64,000 nucleotides of DNA from Streptomyces sp. R44 (GTDB lineage: Bacteria > Actinomycetota > Actinomycetes > Streptomycetales > Streptomycetaceae): contig NZ_CP163444.1 in the NCBI RefSeq assembly GCF_041053105.1, forward strand, positions 7,596,501 to 7,660,500, written 5' to 3'. The number at the start of each line of letters is the position of its first letter. Positions within the stretch are counted from its first letter, which is position 1. Under the pieces are notes generated by a model. The model had not been told where the DNA came from. It made no database searches and saw only the letters and a program-made list of their open reading frames with translations. The position numbers and the translations under genes are program-made. This document shows, piece by piece, positions 43,056 to 54,010 of this stretch.

Positions 43056-43099
43056 CGATGGCGCCATGTGGCACCAGCTGGTGCCACATGGCGCCATCG
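43056..43099. promoter_or_regulatory. 44-bp perfect palindrome built of ATGGCGCCAT and TGGCACCA
   Basis: The left half (43056-43077) is CGATGGCGCCAT, then GTGGCACCAG; the right half (43078-43099) is its exact complement with no spacer. It contains two ATGGCGCCAT palindromes flanking TGGCACCA/TGGTGCCA. It lies 157 bp upstream of the HicB-like start and 20 bp beyond the stop of the hydrolase gene, so it may be a distal operator, a terminator, or both. Confidence 0.75.
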
Positions 43100-43118
43100 C
43101 AGGAGCGGGCGCGTCAGC

Positions 43119-45926
43119 TCACGCCGCGTCCCGCACCCTCCCCGTGAACTCCGGCCCCGGGACCGGCTCCCATGTCTCGTCGTACGTGAACAGCTGGGCC
43201 CGGAGGGACTCCGCCGGTTCCGTCATCGTGTCCCGGACCGTGGGCACGGTCAGCTGCGTGCTCGTCCCGCCGGCGGGGACGGAGAGCCACAGGCGGGTGC
43301 CGCCCTCCGTCACACCGGACAGCGGCCGCGCGGGATGCGGCACCTCGCCGAACTGTGCCTCGACCCAGGCGGGATCGAGGTCCGCCGTGGAGAGCTCCGG
43401 ACCGTCGGTGACCGGCTTGAGGAGGATCTCGCCCGAGATCTCCACGTCGGCCGGCTCGGAGAGCGTCACCTTCCAGCTCAGGGCTGAGCCCTCGGTCACG
43501 TCGGCGGCGACGGGCGTCAGGCGCACGGTGGGCATGGCGTCGTCGTTCCGTGCGGTCACGCCGCCCCGGTGCGCCCCGACGACGGTGCCGCGCACCGCCT
43601 TGACGAAGGCGTCGTGCCGCACGTCGTAGCCGAAGCGCGTGTTGCCCCGTACCTCCACGGGCACGTCGATGTCATGGTGCCCCGGCCGTACCGTCACGGT
43701 GCGGGACGTGACCTCGTCGCTACCCGGCACCGGGACGAACAGGCGGACCTGTCCGCTGCCCCGTCCGGAGACCGTCACCGGCACCCGGTAGGTCCGGACC
43801 CCGGAGTCGCCCTCCGCGACGGTCAGGCGGCCGATGTCGACGCGCGTGAGCGGTGCGGGGTTCGCCGCCGGGGTGCCGGGGCGCCAGCCCCACGCGTCCA
43901 TGAGCCAGGCGCTGCCGCTGCCGCCGCGCGGGGTCAGTTCGAGCGCGCCGATCCGCTTCAGGTCCACGCCCGCCCGTGCCGCTGCGGCCAGCGGTACGCG
44001 GACCTCGCGGCTCCAGTACGCGGCCGTGCGCGGGCTGCCCGGCAGTCCGTCGACGCGGGTACGGCCCAGGGACGCGCGGCGGCCCGAGGCGTCGGTCACG
44101 GCGACGTTCAGTTCGGTGCCGGTGCTGTTCGGCGGGACGATCACGCGCAGCGCCAGGGACTCGGCGCCCGCGAGGGAGACCGGCCGGGCCGGGCGGACCG
44201 TGACCGGGCGGCCCGTGCCCGTCCACGTCAACGCGACGGCGTCGCGGCCCGGTTCGGGCGAGGTCTCCCAGTACGCGAAGTGCGGTGACCACCCCTGCTC
44301 GGGCGAGAGGCAGGCGCGGGCGGCGTCCGGGTCGATCTGGGCGCACAGCCGGCCGCCGCCGGAGACGGTGACCGAGGAACCCGGCAGGAACGCCGGGGTG
44401 CGGCGGGCGCCGACGGCGTGGGTGAGGACCCGCGCCGGTCCCGCCGACGGCGCGCGGCGGCCGGTGCCGTCGAGCAGCGGCCGGACCGCGTCGTCGCCCC
44501 CGACGAACAGCCGGGCGGAGGCCGCGATGTACGTGGCGCCCGCGGCCTGCTGCTGCGTGGCCGTCAGCCGGGTCGCCGTACCGGGGGAGCAGACCGGGTC
44601 GACCCCGTCGTCGGAGGAGAAGTCGTCGATGGCCGGCGCCTTCGCCTGCCCCGGAGTCCACTCGCTGTTGAAGAAGTTGTGGTTGGCGCCGACGACGTAG
44701 GCCGCGCTGTGCAGGGCGGTGCCCTTGCTGACACCGCGGGTGCCGTCGACGTAGATCTGGCCCTGGAGGTCGGACACGTCACCGTCGCAGCCCGGCAGCA
44801 GGGTCGTGGAGGGCACGTCGGGGGCCGGGTTCTGGCCGAACACCGTGGGCCCGATGAGGACGTTGCCGCGGATCTTCCACCGTACGGCGCCCCGGTAGCC
44901 GTCCTGGGCGGCGGGCGGCGGGTTCAGGCTGTCGAGCGCGGCCCGGTTGACGCCCTCGCCGCCGCGGGAGTGCCCGACGAGGAGCACCCGCGAGAGGTCG
45001 GTGGGCGCGGTCTTCCGTACGGCCGCCGGGGCGGAGGCACGGTCGGCGGACCAGTCCGCCCAGCGGGCGAGGTGCAGCCGGACCAGGGAGGAGCGGGCCT
45101 GGGCGCCGGCGTCGTCCAGGTCCCCGTCCTGTCCGTTGATGCCGTTCGCGGCGATGGACACCGTCACGTACCCCTGGGAGGCCAGGAGCCGCTGGGCGCG
45201 CAGATAGCCCTGCTCGCTGGGGATCGGCCGGGTGCCCGCCGGGCACGGCCAGGTGATCCGTACGTCCTCCGTGCCCGGGGTGTAGCAGGTGTCGTGGCGG
45301 CCGTGCAGGAAGAGCGCGACCGGCCGCTTGCCCGGCGCTCCGGACGGGCCGACGACGGTGGCGCGCATCTCGACGGGCTGCGGGAGGCCGGGCAGGCGTA
45401 CGGAGGAGAGGGCGTACTCGCCGCCGACGGTCCGGTAGGGGCCCGGGACTCCCGGGTCGACCGGATTCGCGGGAAGCGGGGCCGGCGGTACGGGGGCGGG
45501 GGCGAGGGGGCGTTCGGCGGCGGCACCGGCGCGTCCCGGCGCGTCGAGCCGTCGTCCGCCGGCCGTCACCCGCAGCTGCGCGCCCTCTTCGAGCCGGACG
45601 TCCCCGAGGGGCAGGGCGAAGGAGCGCCCGTCCGGCCAGGCGAGCGGGCGGCCGAGGAGCCGGTCGCCGGCGTGGAACTCGACGCGGGCGTCGCCCGCGG
45701 GTACGCGCTCGGGCGCCGTCCAGACCAGCTGCCTGCCCGCGCCGGTTCCGGTGACCTGCCAGCCCTCGGGGAGGGTGAGGTCTCCGAGCCGGCCCGAGGG
45801 CGCCCCCGAGGGCGAGGGGGGTGAAGGCTGCGCGGACGCCGGCCAGGGCGACGCCGCTGCCAGCGCGACTAACGCCACGGCGGTGGTCACGCCGCGTGTG
45901 ACACGTATCAAAGCGGTCTTCCTCAC
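43119..45926 (-). CDS. Secreted alpha/beta hydrolase with Calx-beta-like tail
   Basis: Exported enzyme of 935 residues. A signal peptide (VTTAVALVALAAASPWPASA) is followed by a Pro-rich region, then an alpha/beta hydrolase core: ALFLHGRHDTC forms the oxyanion region, VLLVGHSRGGEG carries the nucleophilic Ser, and GANHNFFNSEW likely the catalytic His. The last 350 residues contain two Calx-beta or similar beta domains (LTVAEGDSGVRTYRVPVTVS and VTEGSALSWKVTLSEPADV). Substrate unknown; secreted esterase or peptidase are possible. GTG 45926 gives the best signal peptide, though its ribosome site is weak. Confidence 0.83.
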   Translation of the reverse strand: MRKTALIRVTRGVTTAVALVALAAASPWPASAQPSPPSPSGAPSGRLGDLTLPEGWQVTGTGAGRQLVWTAPERVPAGDARVEFHAGDRLLGRPLAWPDGRSFALPLGDVRLEEGAQLRVTAGGRRLDAPGRAGAAAERPLAPAPVPPAPLPANPVDPGVPGPYRTVGGEYALSSVRLPGLPQPVEMRATVVGPSGAPGKRPVALFLHGRHDTCYTPGTEDVRITWPCPAGTRPIPSEQGYLRAQRLLASQGYVTVSIAANGINGQDGDLDDAGAQARSSLVRLHLARWADWSADRASAPAAVRKTAPTDLSRVLLVGHSRGGEGVNRAALDSLNPPPAAQDGYRGAVRWKIRGNVLIGPTVFGQNPAPDVPSTTLLPGCDGDVSDLQGQIYVDGTRGVSKGTALHSAAYVVGANHNFFNSEWTPGQAKAPAIDDFSSDDGVDPVCSPGTATRLTATQQQAAGATYIAASARLFVGGDDAVRPLLDGTGRRAPSAGPARVLTHAVGARRTPAFLPGSSVTVSGGGRLCAQIDPDAARACLSPEQGWSPHFAYWETSPEPGRDAVALTWTGTGRPVTVRPARPVSLAGAESLALRVIVPPNSTGTELNVAVTDASGRRASLGRTRVDGLPGSPRTAAYWSREVRVPLAAAARAGVDLKRIGALELTPRGGSGSAWLMDAWGWRPGTPAANPAPLTRVDIGRLTVAEGDSGVRTYRVPVTVSGRGSGQVRLFVPVPGSDEVTSRTVTVRPGHHDIDVPVEVRGNTRFGYDVRHDAFVKAVRGTVVGAHRGGVTARNDDAMPTVRLTPVAADVTEGSALSWKVTLSEPADVEISGEILLKPVTDGPELSTADLDPAWVEAQFGEVPHPARPLSGVTEGGTRLWLSVPAGGTSTQLTVPTVRDTMTEPAESLRAQLFTYDETWEPVPGPEFTGRVRDAA

Positions 45927-46070
45927 GATCGATCTCGTCGGGGCACCGGCGGCCCGGGTTTCCGGCTTCTCCGGTGTCCCTCTCGATCCGTGAGGACGGT
46001 GACGGGCACCCGTCGGTTGTCTCATACCCCGTCAGAACCGCGACAGAGGACGGGTGTCGGCGCGAAAGGG

Positions 46071-46104
46071 CCGGCCCGGGTGGCGTGGAAGCCACCCGGG
46101 CCGG
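46071..46104 (-). terminator. Terminator of katG
   Basis: CCGGCCCGGGTGGC (46071-46084) and GCCACCCGGGCCGG (46091-46104) form a perfect 14-bp stem with loop GTGGAA, 21 bp beyond the katG stop. Confidence 0.85.
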
Positions 46105-46124
46105 CCCCGGTGTCACGGTGAGGA

Positions 46125-48957
<2,833 letters not shown>

Positions 48958-48971
48958 GCGCGGACATACGG

Positions 48972-49007
48972 GAGGAGCCCTCCACCGGTGTCGGTGGAGG
49001 GCTCCTC
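48972..49007. terminator. Bidirectional terminator, 16-bp perfect stem
   Basis: GAGGAGCCCTCCACCG (48972-48987) pairs with CGGTGGAGGGCTCCTC (48992-49007), loop GTGT, between the converging fur-like and tpx genes. Confidence 0.92.
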
Positions 49008-49030
49008 GGTGTCCCGCTTGGGGGCGGGGA

Positions 49031-49531
49031 CTACTTCAGGACGGAGAGCGCGTCCTCGTAGCTCGGCTCGTCGGCGATCTCACCCACGAGCTGGGCGTGC
49101 AGCACCGTGTCGTTCTCGTCGAGGACGACGACGGCGCGGGCGGTCAGACCGGCCAGCGGCCCGTCCGCGATCTCCACGCCGTAGTTGGTGTGGAACTCGC
49201 GGCCGCGGAGCGTCGAGAGGTTCTTGACGTTCTCCAGGCCCTCGGCGCCGCAGAAGCGGGCCTGCGCGAAGGGCAGGTCGGCGGAGATGCAGAGGACGAC
49301 CGTGTTGTCCAGCTGCCCGGCCTTCTCGTTGAACGCGCGGACGGAGGAGGCGCACGTCGGGGTGTCGACGCTCGGGAAGATGTTGAGGACCTTGCGCTGA
49401 CCGGCGAAGTCCTTGAGCGACTTGTCCGCCAGCCCCTCGGCGACGAGCGTGAAGTCGGGGGCCTGGCTGCCGGGGGCCGGCAGAGCACCGTTGACCTGCA
49501 CGGGGCTGCCCTTCAGCGTGACCTGGGCCAT
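49031..49531 (-). CDS. tpx: Thiol peroxidase
   Basis: Thioredoxin-dependent atypical 2-Cys peroxiredoxin of 166 residues. Peroxidatic Cys60 lies in [13 protein letters not shown] and resolving Cys94 in ARFCGAEG, the same spacing as E. coli Tpx. It reduces alkyl hydroperoxides and hydrogen peroxide. AAGGAG precedes ATG 49531, so longer upstream readings are not needed. With katG and the Fur-like regulator it forms an oxidative-stress block; electrons probably come from thioredoxin. Confidence 0.97.
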   Translation of the reverse strand: MAQVTLKGSPVQVNGALPAPGSQAPDFTLVAEGLADKSLKDFAGQRKVLNIFPSVDTPTCASSVRAFNEKAGQLDNTVVLCISADLPFAQARFCGAEGLENVKNLSTLRGREFHTNYGVEIADGPLAGLTARAVVVLDENDTVLHAQLVGEIADEPSYEDALSVLK

Positions 49532-49788
49532 GGGGATCTCCTTCAGACGTAAGAGTGGCAACGGGGGGAATCGTACGGAAGGCGGGCCCGCTCCCACGAC
49601 ACGGGCCGCCGCGATCATTTCCAGCCGATTCACGCATATGAACGGACTGCTCTCGTGCGGCGCCGCTGCGGGCGACTCGCAGGGTGCGTCCGCCGTGAAC
49701 GAGCAGTCTTGACGGCCCTGGTGCAGACCTTTAGGTTCCATCCTCGACAGTCGTCGCCCGTTCACATACGTGAAGAAGGGGTAGCCCC

Positions 49789-50970
49789 ATGACCCGATGG
49801 TTCACCGCCCCCCTGCTCCTCGCCGGTCTCCTGGCCGCACTGGTCGCCGTCCCCGGAGGCGGCCGCGCCGAAGCCGCCCCCACCACCTTCGTCCACCCCG
49901 GCGTCCTCGTCTCCCGGGGGCAGCTCGACTTCACCCGAGAGCAGGTCACCGCCGGAGCGCAGCCCTGGAAGGGCGCCTACGACCAGATGCTGGCGAGCGA
50001 GTACGCCTCCCTGGCCCGGGTCCCCAAGCCCCGGTCGGTCGTCGAGTGCGGCTCGTACTCGAACCCCGACCACGGCTGCACCGACGAACGCGATGACGCC
50101 CTCGCCGCGTACACGCTCTCCCTCGCCTGGTACATCACGCGCGACAGCCGGTACGCCGAGAAGGCCATCGAGATCATGGACGCCTGGTCCGCCGTGATCA
50201 CCGACCACACCAACTCCAACGCGCCCCTCCAGACGGGCTGGGCCGGCTCCTCCTGGCCGCGGGCCGCCGAGATCATCCGGTACACCTACACCGGCTGGCC
50301 GCAGACCCGCGTCGACCGCTTCAAGAGCATGCTGAGGAACGTCTACCTGCCCGAGGTGACCAACGGATCCCAGTCCAACGGCAACTGGGAGCTCAGCATG
50401 ACCGAGGCCGCGATCGGCATCGCCGTCTTCCTGGAGGACCGCGCCGCCTACGACAAGGCCGTCACCAAGTTCCGCGGCCGGGTCCCCGCGTACATCTACC
50501 TCACGAGCGACGGCGCCCTGCCCAAGGCGGCCCCGGGCAGCGGACTCGACACCCGCGACGAGCTCGTCCGCTACTGGCAGGGGCAGACCACCTTCGTCGA
50601 CGGCCTCACCCAGGAGACCTGCCGCGACCTCACCCACACCGGCTACGGCCTCTCCGCGATCTCGCACATCGCCGAGACGAGCCGCATCCAGGGCCAGGAC
50701 CTCTACCCCGAGGTCGCCGACCGGCTGCGCCACGCCCTCGGACTCCAGGCGAAGTACGAACTCGGCGAGCCCGTCCCGTCCTGGCTCTGCGGCGGCACAC
50801 TCAAGGACCACCTCGGACCCGTCACGGAGGTCGGCTTCAACGCGCTTCACGGCCGCATGGGCCATGCGATGACGAACACCCGGAAACTCACCGAGACCAG
50901 CCGGCCGGCGGGCACGAACAACCTCTTCGTCGCCTGGGAGACCCTCACCCACGCGGGCAACCCCCGCTGA
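49789..50970 (+). CDS. Secreted alginate-lyase-family protein
   Basis: Exported protein of 393 residues with an N-terminal signal peptide ending GRAEA-AP. The alpha-barrel shows alginate lyase (PL5-like) features: [40 protein letters not shown] and [20 protein letters not shown]. Such proteins cleave polyuronates by beta-elimination; the actual polymer here may differ. AAGGGG precedes ATG 49789. It converges on an AraC-type regulator gene 23 bp away, without an obvious operon partner. Confidence 0.85.
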   Translation: MTRWFTAPLLLAGLLAALVAVPGGGRAEAAPTTFVHPGVLVSRGQLDFTREQVTAGAQPWKGAYDQMLASEYASLARVPKPRSVVECGSYSNPDHGCTDERDDALAAYTLSLAWYITRDSRYAEKAIEIMDAWSAVITDHTNSNAPLQTGWAGSSWPRAAEIIRYTYTGWPQTRVDRFKSMLRNVYLPEVTNGSQSNGNWELSMTEAAIGIAVFLEDRAAYDKAVTKFRGRVPAYIYLTSDGALPKAAPGSGLDTRDELVRYWQGQTTFVDGLTQETCRDLTHTGYGLSAISHIAETSRIQGQDLYPEVADRLRHALGLQAKYELGEPVPSWLCGGTLKDHLGPVTEVGFNALHGRMGHAMTNTRKLTETSRPAGTNNLFVAWETLTHAGNPR

Positions 50971-50993
50971 GCGGAGGGGAGTCGGAAGGGCCG

Positions 50994-51761
50994 TCAGCCC
51001 CGGACCGCCGTGAAGCGGGACGGCGGAGTGCCGAAGGTGCGGGTGAAGGCGGCCGTGAACGCGGCCGGCGAGGCGTACCCCAGGCGGCCCGAGACCTCGC
51101 TGACCGTCGCGGTACGCAGCAGGGGGACGGCCGCCAGGAGCCGGGCGCGGGACCGCCAGACGGCGGGGCTCTCGCCCGTCTCCGCACGGAACCGCCGGGT
51201 GAACGCCCGCTCGCTCAGCGCGGTCCTCGCCGCCCAGTCGGTGTTGGTGACCGTGGCGTCCGGCCCGGCCAGATACTCCCGGCACAGCACCGCGAGATCC
51301 GCCGAGGCGGGGATCCCGACGTGGAAGGGGAGCGGGGAGCGCGCGGCGATCTCGTGCAGCAGCAGCGTCGCGATGGCGCCCTCCCGGCCCGACAGGCTGT
51401 AGTCGGCCGCGAACTCCACCGCCGCGAGCAGCAGTTCGCGCAGCAGCGGCGGCACGTCCACGACCGTGCAGCGCGCCGGCCACCACGGGACGGCGCCCGG
51501 CTCCACGTACAGGCTCCGCGTGCTCACCCCCAGCATCCGGACCCGGTGCGGGGTCGCGGCCGGGATCAGGACCGCGCGCTCCGGCGGGACCGTCCACGTG
51601 CCGTCGGCGGTCTCGACGACCATGACCCCGGTCGCGCCGTAGAGGAACTGCGCCCGCCGGTGCTCGTGCCAGTCCAGGACGTGCCCGGCCGGATAGTCGG
51701 TGCCGATGGGCAGGACGGCCCGGTCGAGGTGGTCGACGGAGTCCAGCGGGATGTTCTTCAC
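50994..51761 (-). CDS. AraC-family regulator with cupin sensor
   Basis: Regulator of 255 residues. The N-terminal cupin includes HVLDWHEHRRAQFLYGATGV and IPAATPHRVRMLG. The C-terminal AraC domain has two HTHs (WAARTALSERAFTRRFRAET and EVSGRLGYASPAAFTAAFTR). GTG 51761 places the cupin correctly; an in-frame ATG at 51806 overlaps the divergent promoter region. It diverges from a TauE/SafE exporter gene by 85 bp, so it probably controls that gene, as is common for this regulator type. Confidence 0.88.
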   Translation of the reverse strand: MKNIPLDSVDHLDRAVLPIGTDYPAGHVLDWHEHRRAQFLYGATGVMVVETADGTWTVPPERAVLIPAATPHRVRMLGVSTRSLYVEPGAVPWWPARCTVVDVPPLLRELLLAAVEFAADYSLSGREGAIATLLLHEIAARSPLPFHVGIPASADLAVLCREYLAGPDATVTNTDWAARTALSERAFTRRFRAETGESPAVWRSRARLLAAVPLLRTATVSEVSGRLGYASPAAFTAAFTRTFGTPPSRFTAVRG

Positions 51762-51846
51762 CGGACCACCGTACTGGCCGAGACACGAAGGAATCCTGCC
51801 GACCATCGCATGCGGGAACCATCGGCGAGCTGATGGTCTTGACCCC

Positions 51847-52656
51847 ATGGACATGGTGACGCTGATGGCGATCGGGCTCCTCACCGGAGCGACGACGGTC
51901 TTGTTCGGGTTCGGCGGCGGGTTCGTGGCCGTCCCCGTAGTGGTGTGGGCGGACGCCGCCCTCGGCAGTGCCGCCGTCCCCGTGGCCACCGCCACCTCGG
52001 CCCTGGTGATGGTCGTGAACGCCGCCTTCGCCACCGCCGTCACCCCACGGCCGGTGCTCCTCGCCCTGCGCGGCAGCGGCGCCCTGCTGCCCCTGCTCGC
52101 GGCGGGCGCCTGCGCCGGGGCGTACGCCTCCCGTCTCGCCCCACCGGACCTGGCCCGCTGGGCGTTCGTCGCGTACACCGCCCTGACCGCCCTCGACCTG
52201 CTGCTCCGGCCCGGCTTCCTCCGCGCCGCGAGCGGACCGGGCGCGGAGCCGGAGCGGGCCCCGAGGCCGCTGCCGGCCGGCGCGGGCGCACCGATCGGCG
52301 CGGTCGCCGCCTTCCTCGGCGTCGGCGGCAGCGTGATGACGGTCCCCGCGCTGCGCCGGGCCGGTCACCCCATGCGCGTGGCGACCGCGCTCGCCAACCC
52401 CCTCACCCTCGCCGTCGCGCTCCCGGCCGTCGCGGTCTCCCTCGCCGGCTCCCCGCCCCCGGCCGCCACGGCGAGCGGCACGGGTCTGGTCGGTCTTGTC
52501 GACCCGTACGCGGCGGGGGCGCTGCTCCTCGGAGCCCTGCCGGTCATCGCCGTCCTGCGCCGCCGCCCACCCCGGATCCCGGACCGCGTCCACGCGTGCG
52601 CGTACCTCGGACTGCTCGCCCTGGTGGCCCTCGCGATGGTGCTCACCGGGCCCTGA
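51847..52656 (+). CDS. TauE/SafE-family exporter
   Basis: Membrane protein of 269 residues with about eight helices in two matching halves, each starting with a glycine-rich GFGGGFVAVPVVV or GVGGSVMTVPAL motif, the hallmark of TauE/SafE transporters. Relatives export sulfite, sulfoacetate or other organosulfur anions; the substrate here is unknown. ATG 51847 starts in CCATGGAC with no good ribosome site. It is divergent from the AraC regulator and converges with the MFS gene of the next cluster. Confidence 0.88.
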   Translation: MDMVTLMAIGLLTGATTVLFGFGGGFVAVPVVVWADAALGSAAVPVATATSALVMVVNAAFATAVTPRPVLLALRGSGALLPLLAAGACAGAYASRLAPPDLARWAFVAYTALTALDLLLRPGFLRAASGPGAEPERAPRPLPAGAGAPIGAVAAFLGVGGSVMTVPALRRAGHPMRVATALANPLTLAVALPAVAVSLAGSPPPAATASGTGLVGLVDPYAAGALLLGALPVIAVLRRRPPRIPDRVHACAYLGLLALVALAMVLTGP

Positions 52657-52657
52657 G

Positions 52658-52684
52658 CGGGGCGGTCGGTGATCACCCGCCCCG
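52658..52684. terminator. Hairpin between converging TauE and MFS genes
   Basis: CGGGGCGG (52658-52665) and CCGCCCCG (52677-52684) form an 8-bp GC-only stem with an 11-nt loop right after the TauE stop codon. Confidence 0.65.
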
Positions 52685-52729
52685 TGGGCGCCGTGACCCT
52701 CACGCGTCACCGGCCGTCGCACGGCGGTC

Positions 52730-53968
52730 TCAGTCGGCTGCCCGGCGCAGGGCGCGGACGGCCGGGACGGAGAGCATGACGGCGATCAGCACGAGGCCCA
52801 TGACCGAGGAGAAGAGCAGCACGCGGTCGGCGCCCACGCTGTCGGCGGCCGGGCCGGACAGGGCCCGGCCCAGCGGGATGACCATGATGGATCCGGCCAC
52901 GTCGTAGGCGGAGACCCGGCTCAGGACGGCGAGCGGGATGTGCGACTGCACGCTCGTCGCCCACATGACGCCCCAGAAGGCGAACCCGCAGCCGGCCACC
53001 ACCCCGGTGACCGCCGTGACGGTGAACGACCAGCCGAGCGCGGGCGCCAGGGGGTTGAGGGAGAAGAAGAACATGGCGCACGCGCCCGCGACGAGCGGAC
53101 GGCTCGGCCGGACCCGCATGCCGAGCAGTCCGCCGACGATCGTCCCCGCGCCGTCGGCGGACGCGATCCAGCCGTAACCGCTCGCCCCGTGCTGCTCGGT
53201 GAGCAGCGCCGCGCCCAGCGGCAGGGCCGGGCCGAAGACGAACAGGCCGTAGACGGCCCACACGGCGATGACCCCCCACAGCCAGGAACGCGACCGGAAC
53301 TCGTGCCATCCGGTGGCCAGACGCCGCAGGATCGGCTCGTCGCTCTCGTCCCGCGCCGTGCAGAGCTTCCGCAGCGGCGCCAGGCCGAGCGCGCTGCACG
53401 CGTAGAAGGCGGCGATGACCACGAAGGACCCGGCGACGTCCCAGTACGCCACGAGCAGGCCGGAGAGACCGGGGCCGAGCAGGGTGCAGATCGACTCGGA
53501 GATCCGCAGCAGCGCGTTGGCCCGCTGGATGTCCTCCGCGACCCGGGGCACCAGGCTCGCCAGACCCGGCTGGAACATGGCGGTCGCGGCGCCGCTGAGC
53601 GCGAGCAGCGCCATCATGTGCCACAACCGCATGTCGCCGGCGGCGAGCAGCGCCGCGAGCGCCAGCATGGCGACCATCCGCACCACGTCGGCGCCGACCA
53701 TCATCACCTGCGGGGTGAAGCGGTCGGCGAGCACGCCGCCGAACAGCACGAGCAGGACGATCGGCGTCATCCACGCGGCCAGCGCGTAGCCCACGCCCGC
53801 CGCCCCGTACCCCGCGCCGAGCACGGCGGTCGTGAGCGAGACCATCAGCATGCCGTCGGCCAGGAGCGAGGTGCTGCGGGCCGCGAAGAACAGCCGGAAG
53901 CGCTGCGAACGCCACGGGCTGGGAAGGGAGTATTTCTCCCGCTCTACGGTCATGTCATTCGTCGTCAT
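52730..53968 (-). CDS. MFS exporter of the carrier-protein cluster
   Basis: Twelve-helix MFS transporter of 412 residues of the enterobactin exporter-like (DHA3) type: FFAARSTSLLADGMLMVSLT, FGGVLADRFTPQVMMVGADV (motif A), RANALLRISESICTLLGPG. It is the last gene of the leftward operon after the condensation protein and probably exports the product or confers self-resistance (inference). Its start region is duplicated: ATG 53968 overlaps the stop of a 12-codon leader derived from a 35-bp tandem repeat, and no independent Shine-Dalgarno is visible, so translation is probably coupled. Confidence 0.9.
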   Translation of the reverse strand: MTTNDMTVEREKYSLPSPWRSQRFRLFFAARSTSLLADGMLMVSLTTAVLGAGYGAAGVGYALAAWMTPIVLLVLFGGVLADRFTPQVMMVGADVVRMVAMLALAALLAAGDMRLWHMMALLALSGAATAMFQPGLASLVPRVAEDIQRANALLRISESICTLLGPGLSGLLVAYWDVAGSFVVIAAFYACSALGLAPLRKLCTARDESDEPILRRLATGWHEFRSRSWLWGVIAVWAVYGLFVFGPALPLGAALLTEQHGASGYGWIASADGAGTIVGGLLGMRVRPSRPLVAGACAMFFFSLNPLAPALGWSFTVTAVTGVVAGCGFAFWGVMWATSVQSHIPLAVLSRVSAYDVAGSIMVIPLGRALSGPAADSVGADRVLLFSSVMGLVLIAVMLSVPAVRALRRAAD

Positions 53969-54010
53969 GTCAGCCGCTCTACGGTCACGTCATTCGTCGT
54001 CATGTCAGCT
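53941..54010. repeat. 35-bp tandem duplication over the MFS start
   Basis: Units 53941-53975 and 53976-54010 are identical except at two positions. Each contains a start codon context encoding MTTND(M/V)TVER. Because 35 is not a multiple of three, the upstream copy is out of frame with the MFS gene. Confidence 0.93.
53965..54003 (-). CDS. 12-codon leader ORF upstream of MFS gene
   Basis: ATG 54003 lies one base after the stop of the condensation gene and opens MTTNDVTVERLT, ending at TGA 53965-53967, which overlaps the MFS ATG as ATGA. It arose from the 35-bp duplication of the MFS 5' end. Whether it is translated is unknown, but the overlap would pass ribosomes from the condensation gene to the exporter. 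Confidence 0.45.
   Translation of the reverse strand: MTTNDVTVERLT

Noticed and set aside
43056..43099. The 44-bp palindrome as only a transcription terminator
   Set aside because: It has no loop and no T-run, and its words recur at the HicB-like promoter, so an operator role explains more; a terminator role is still possible.
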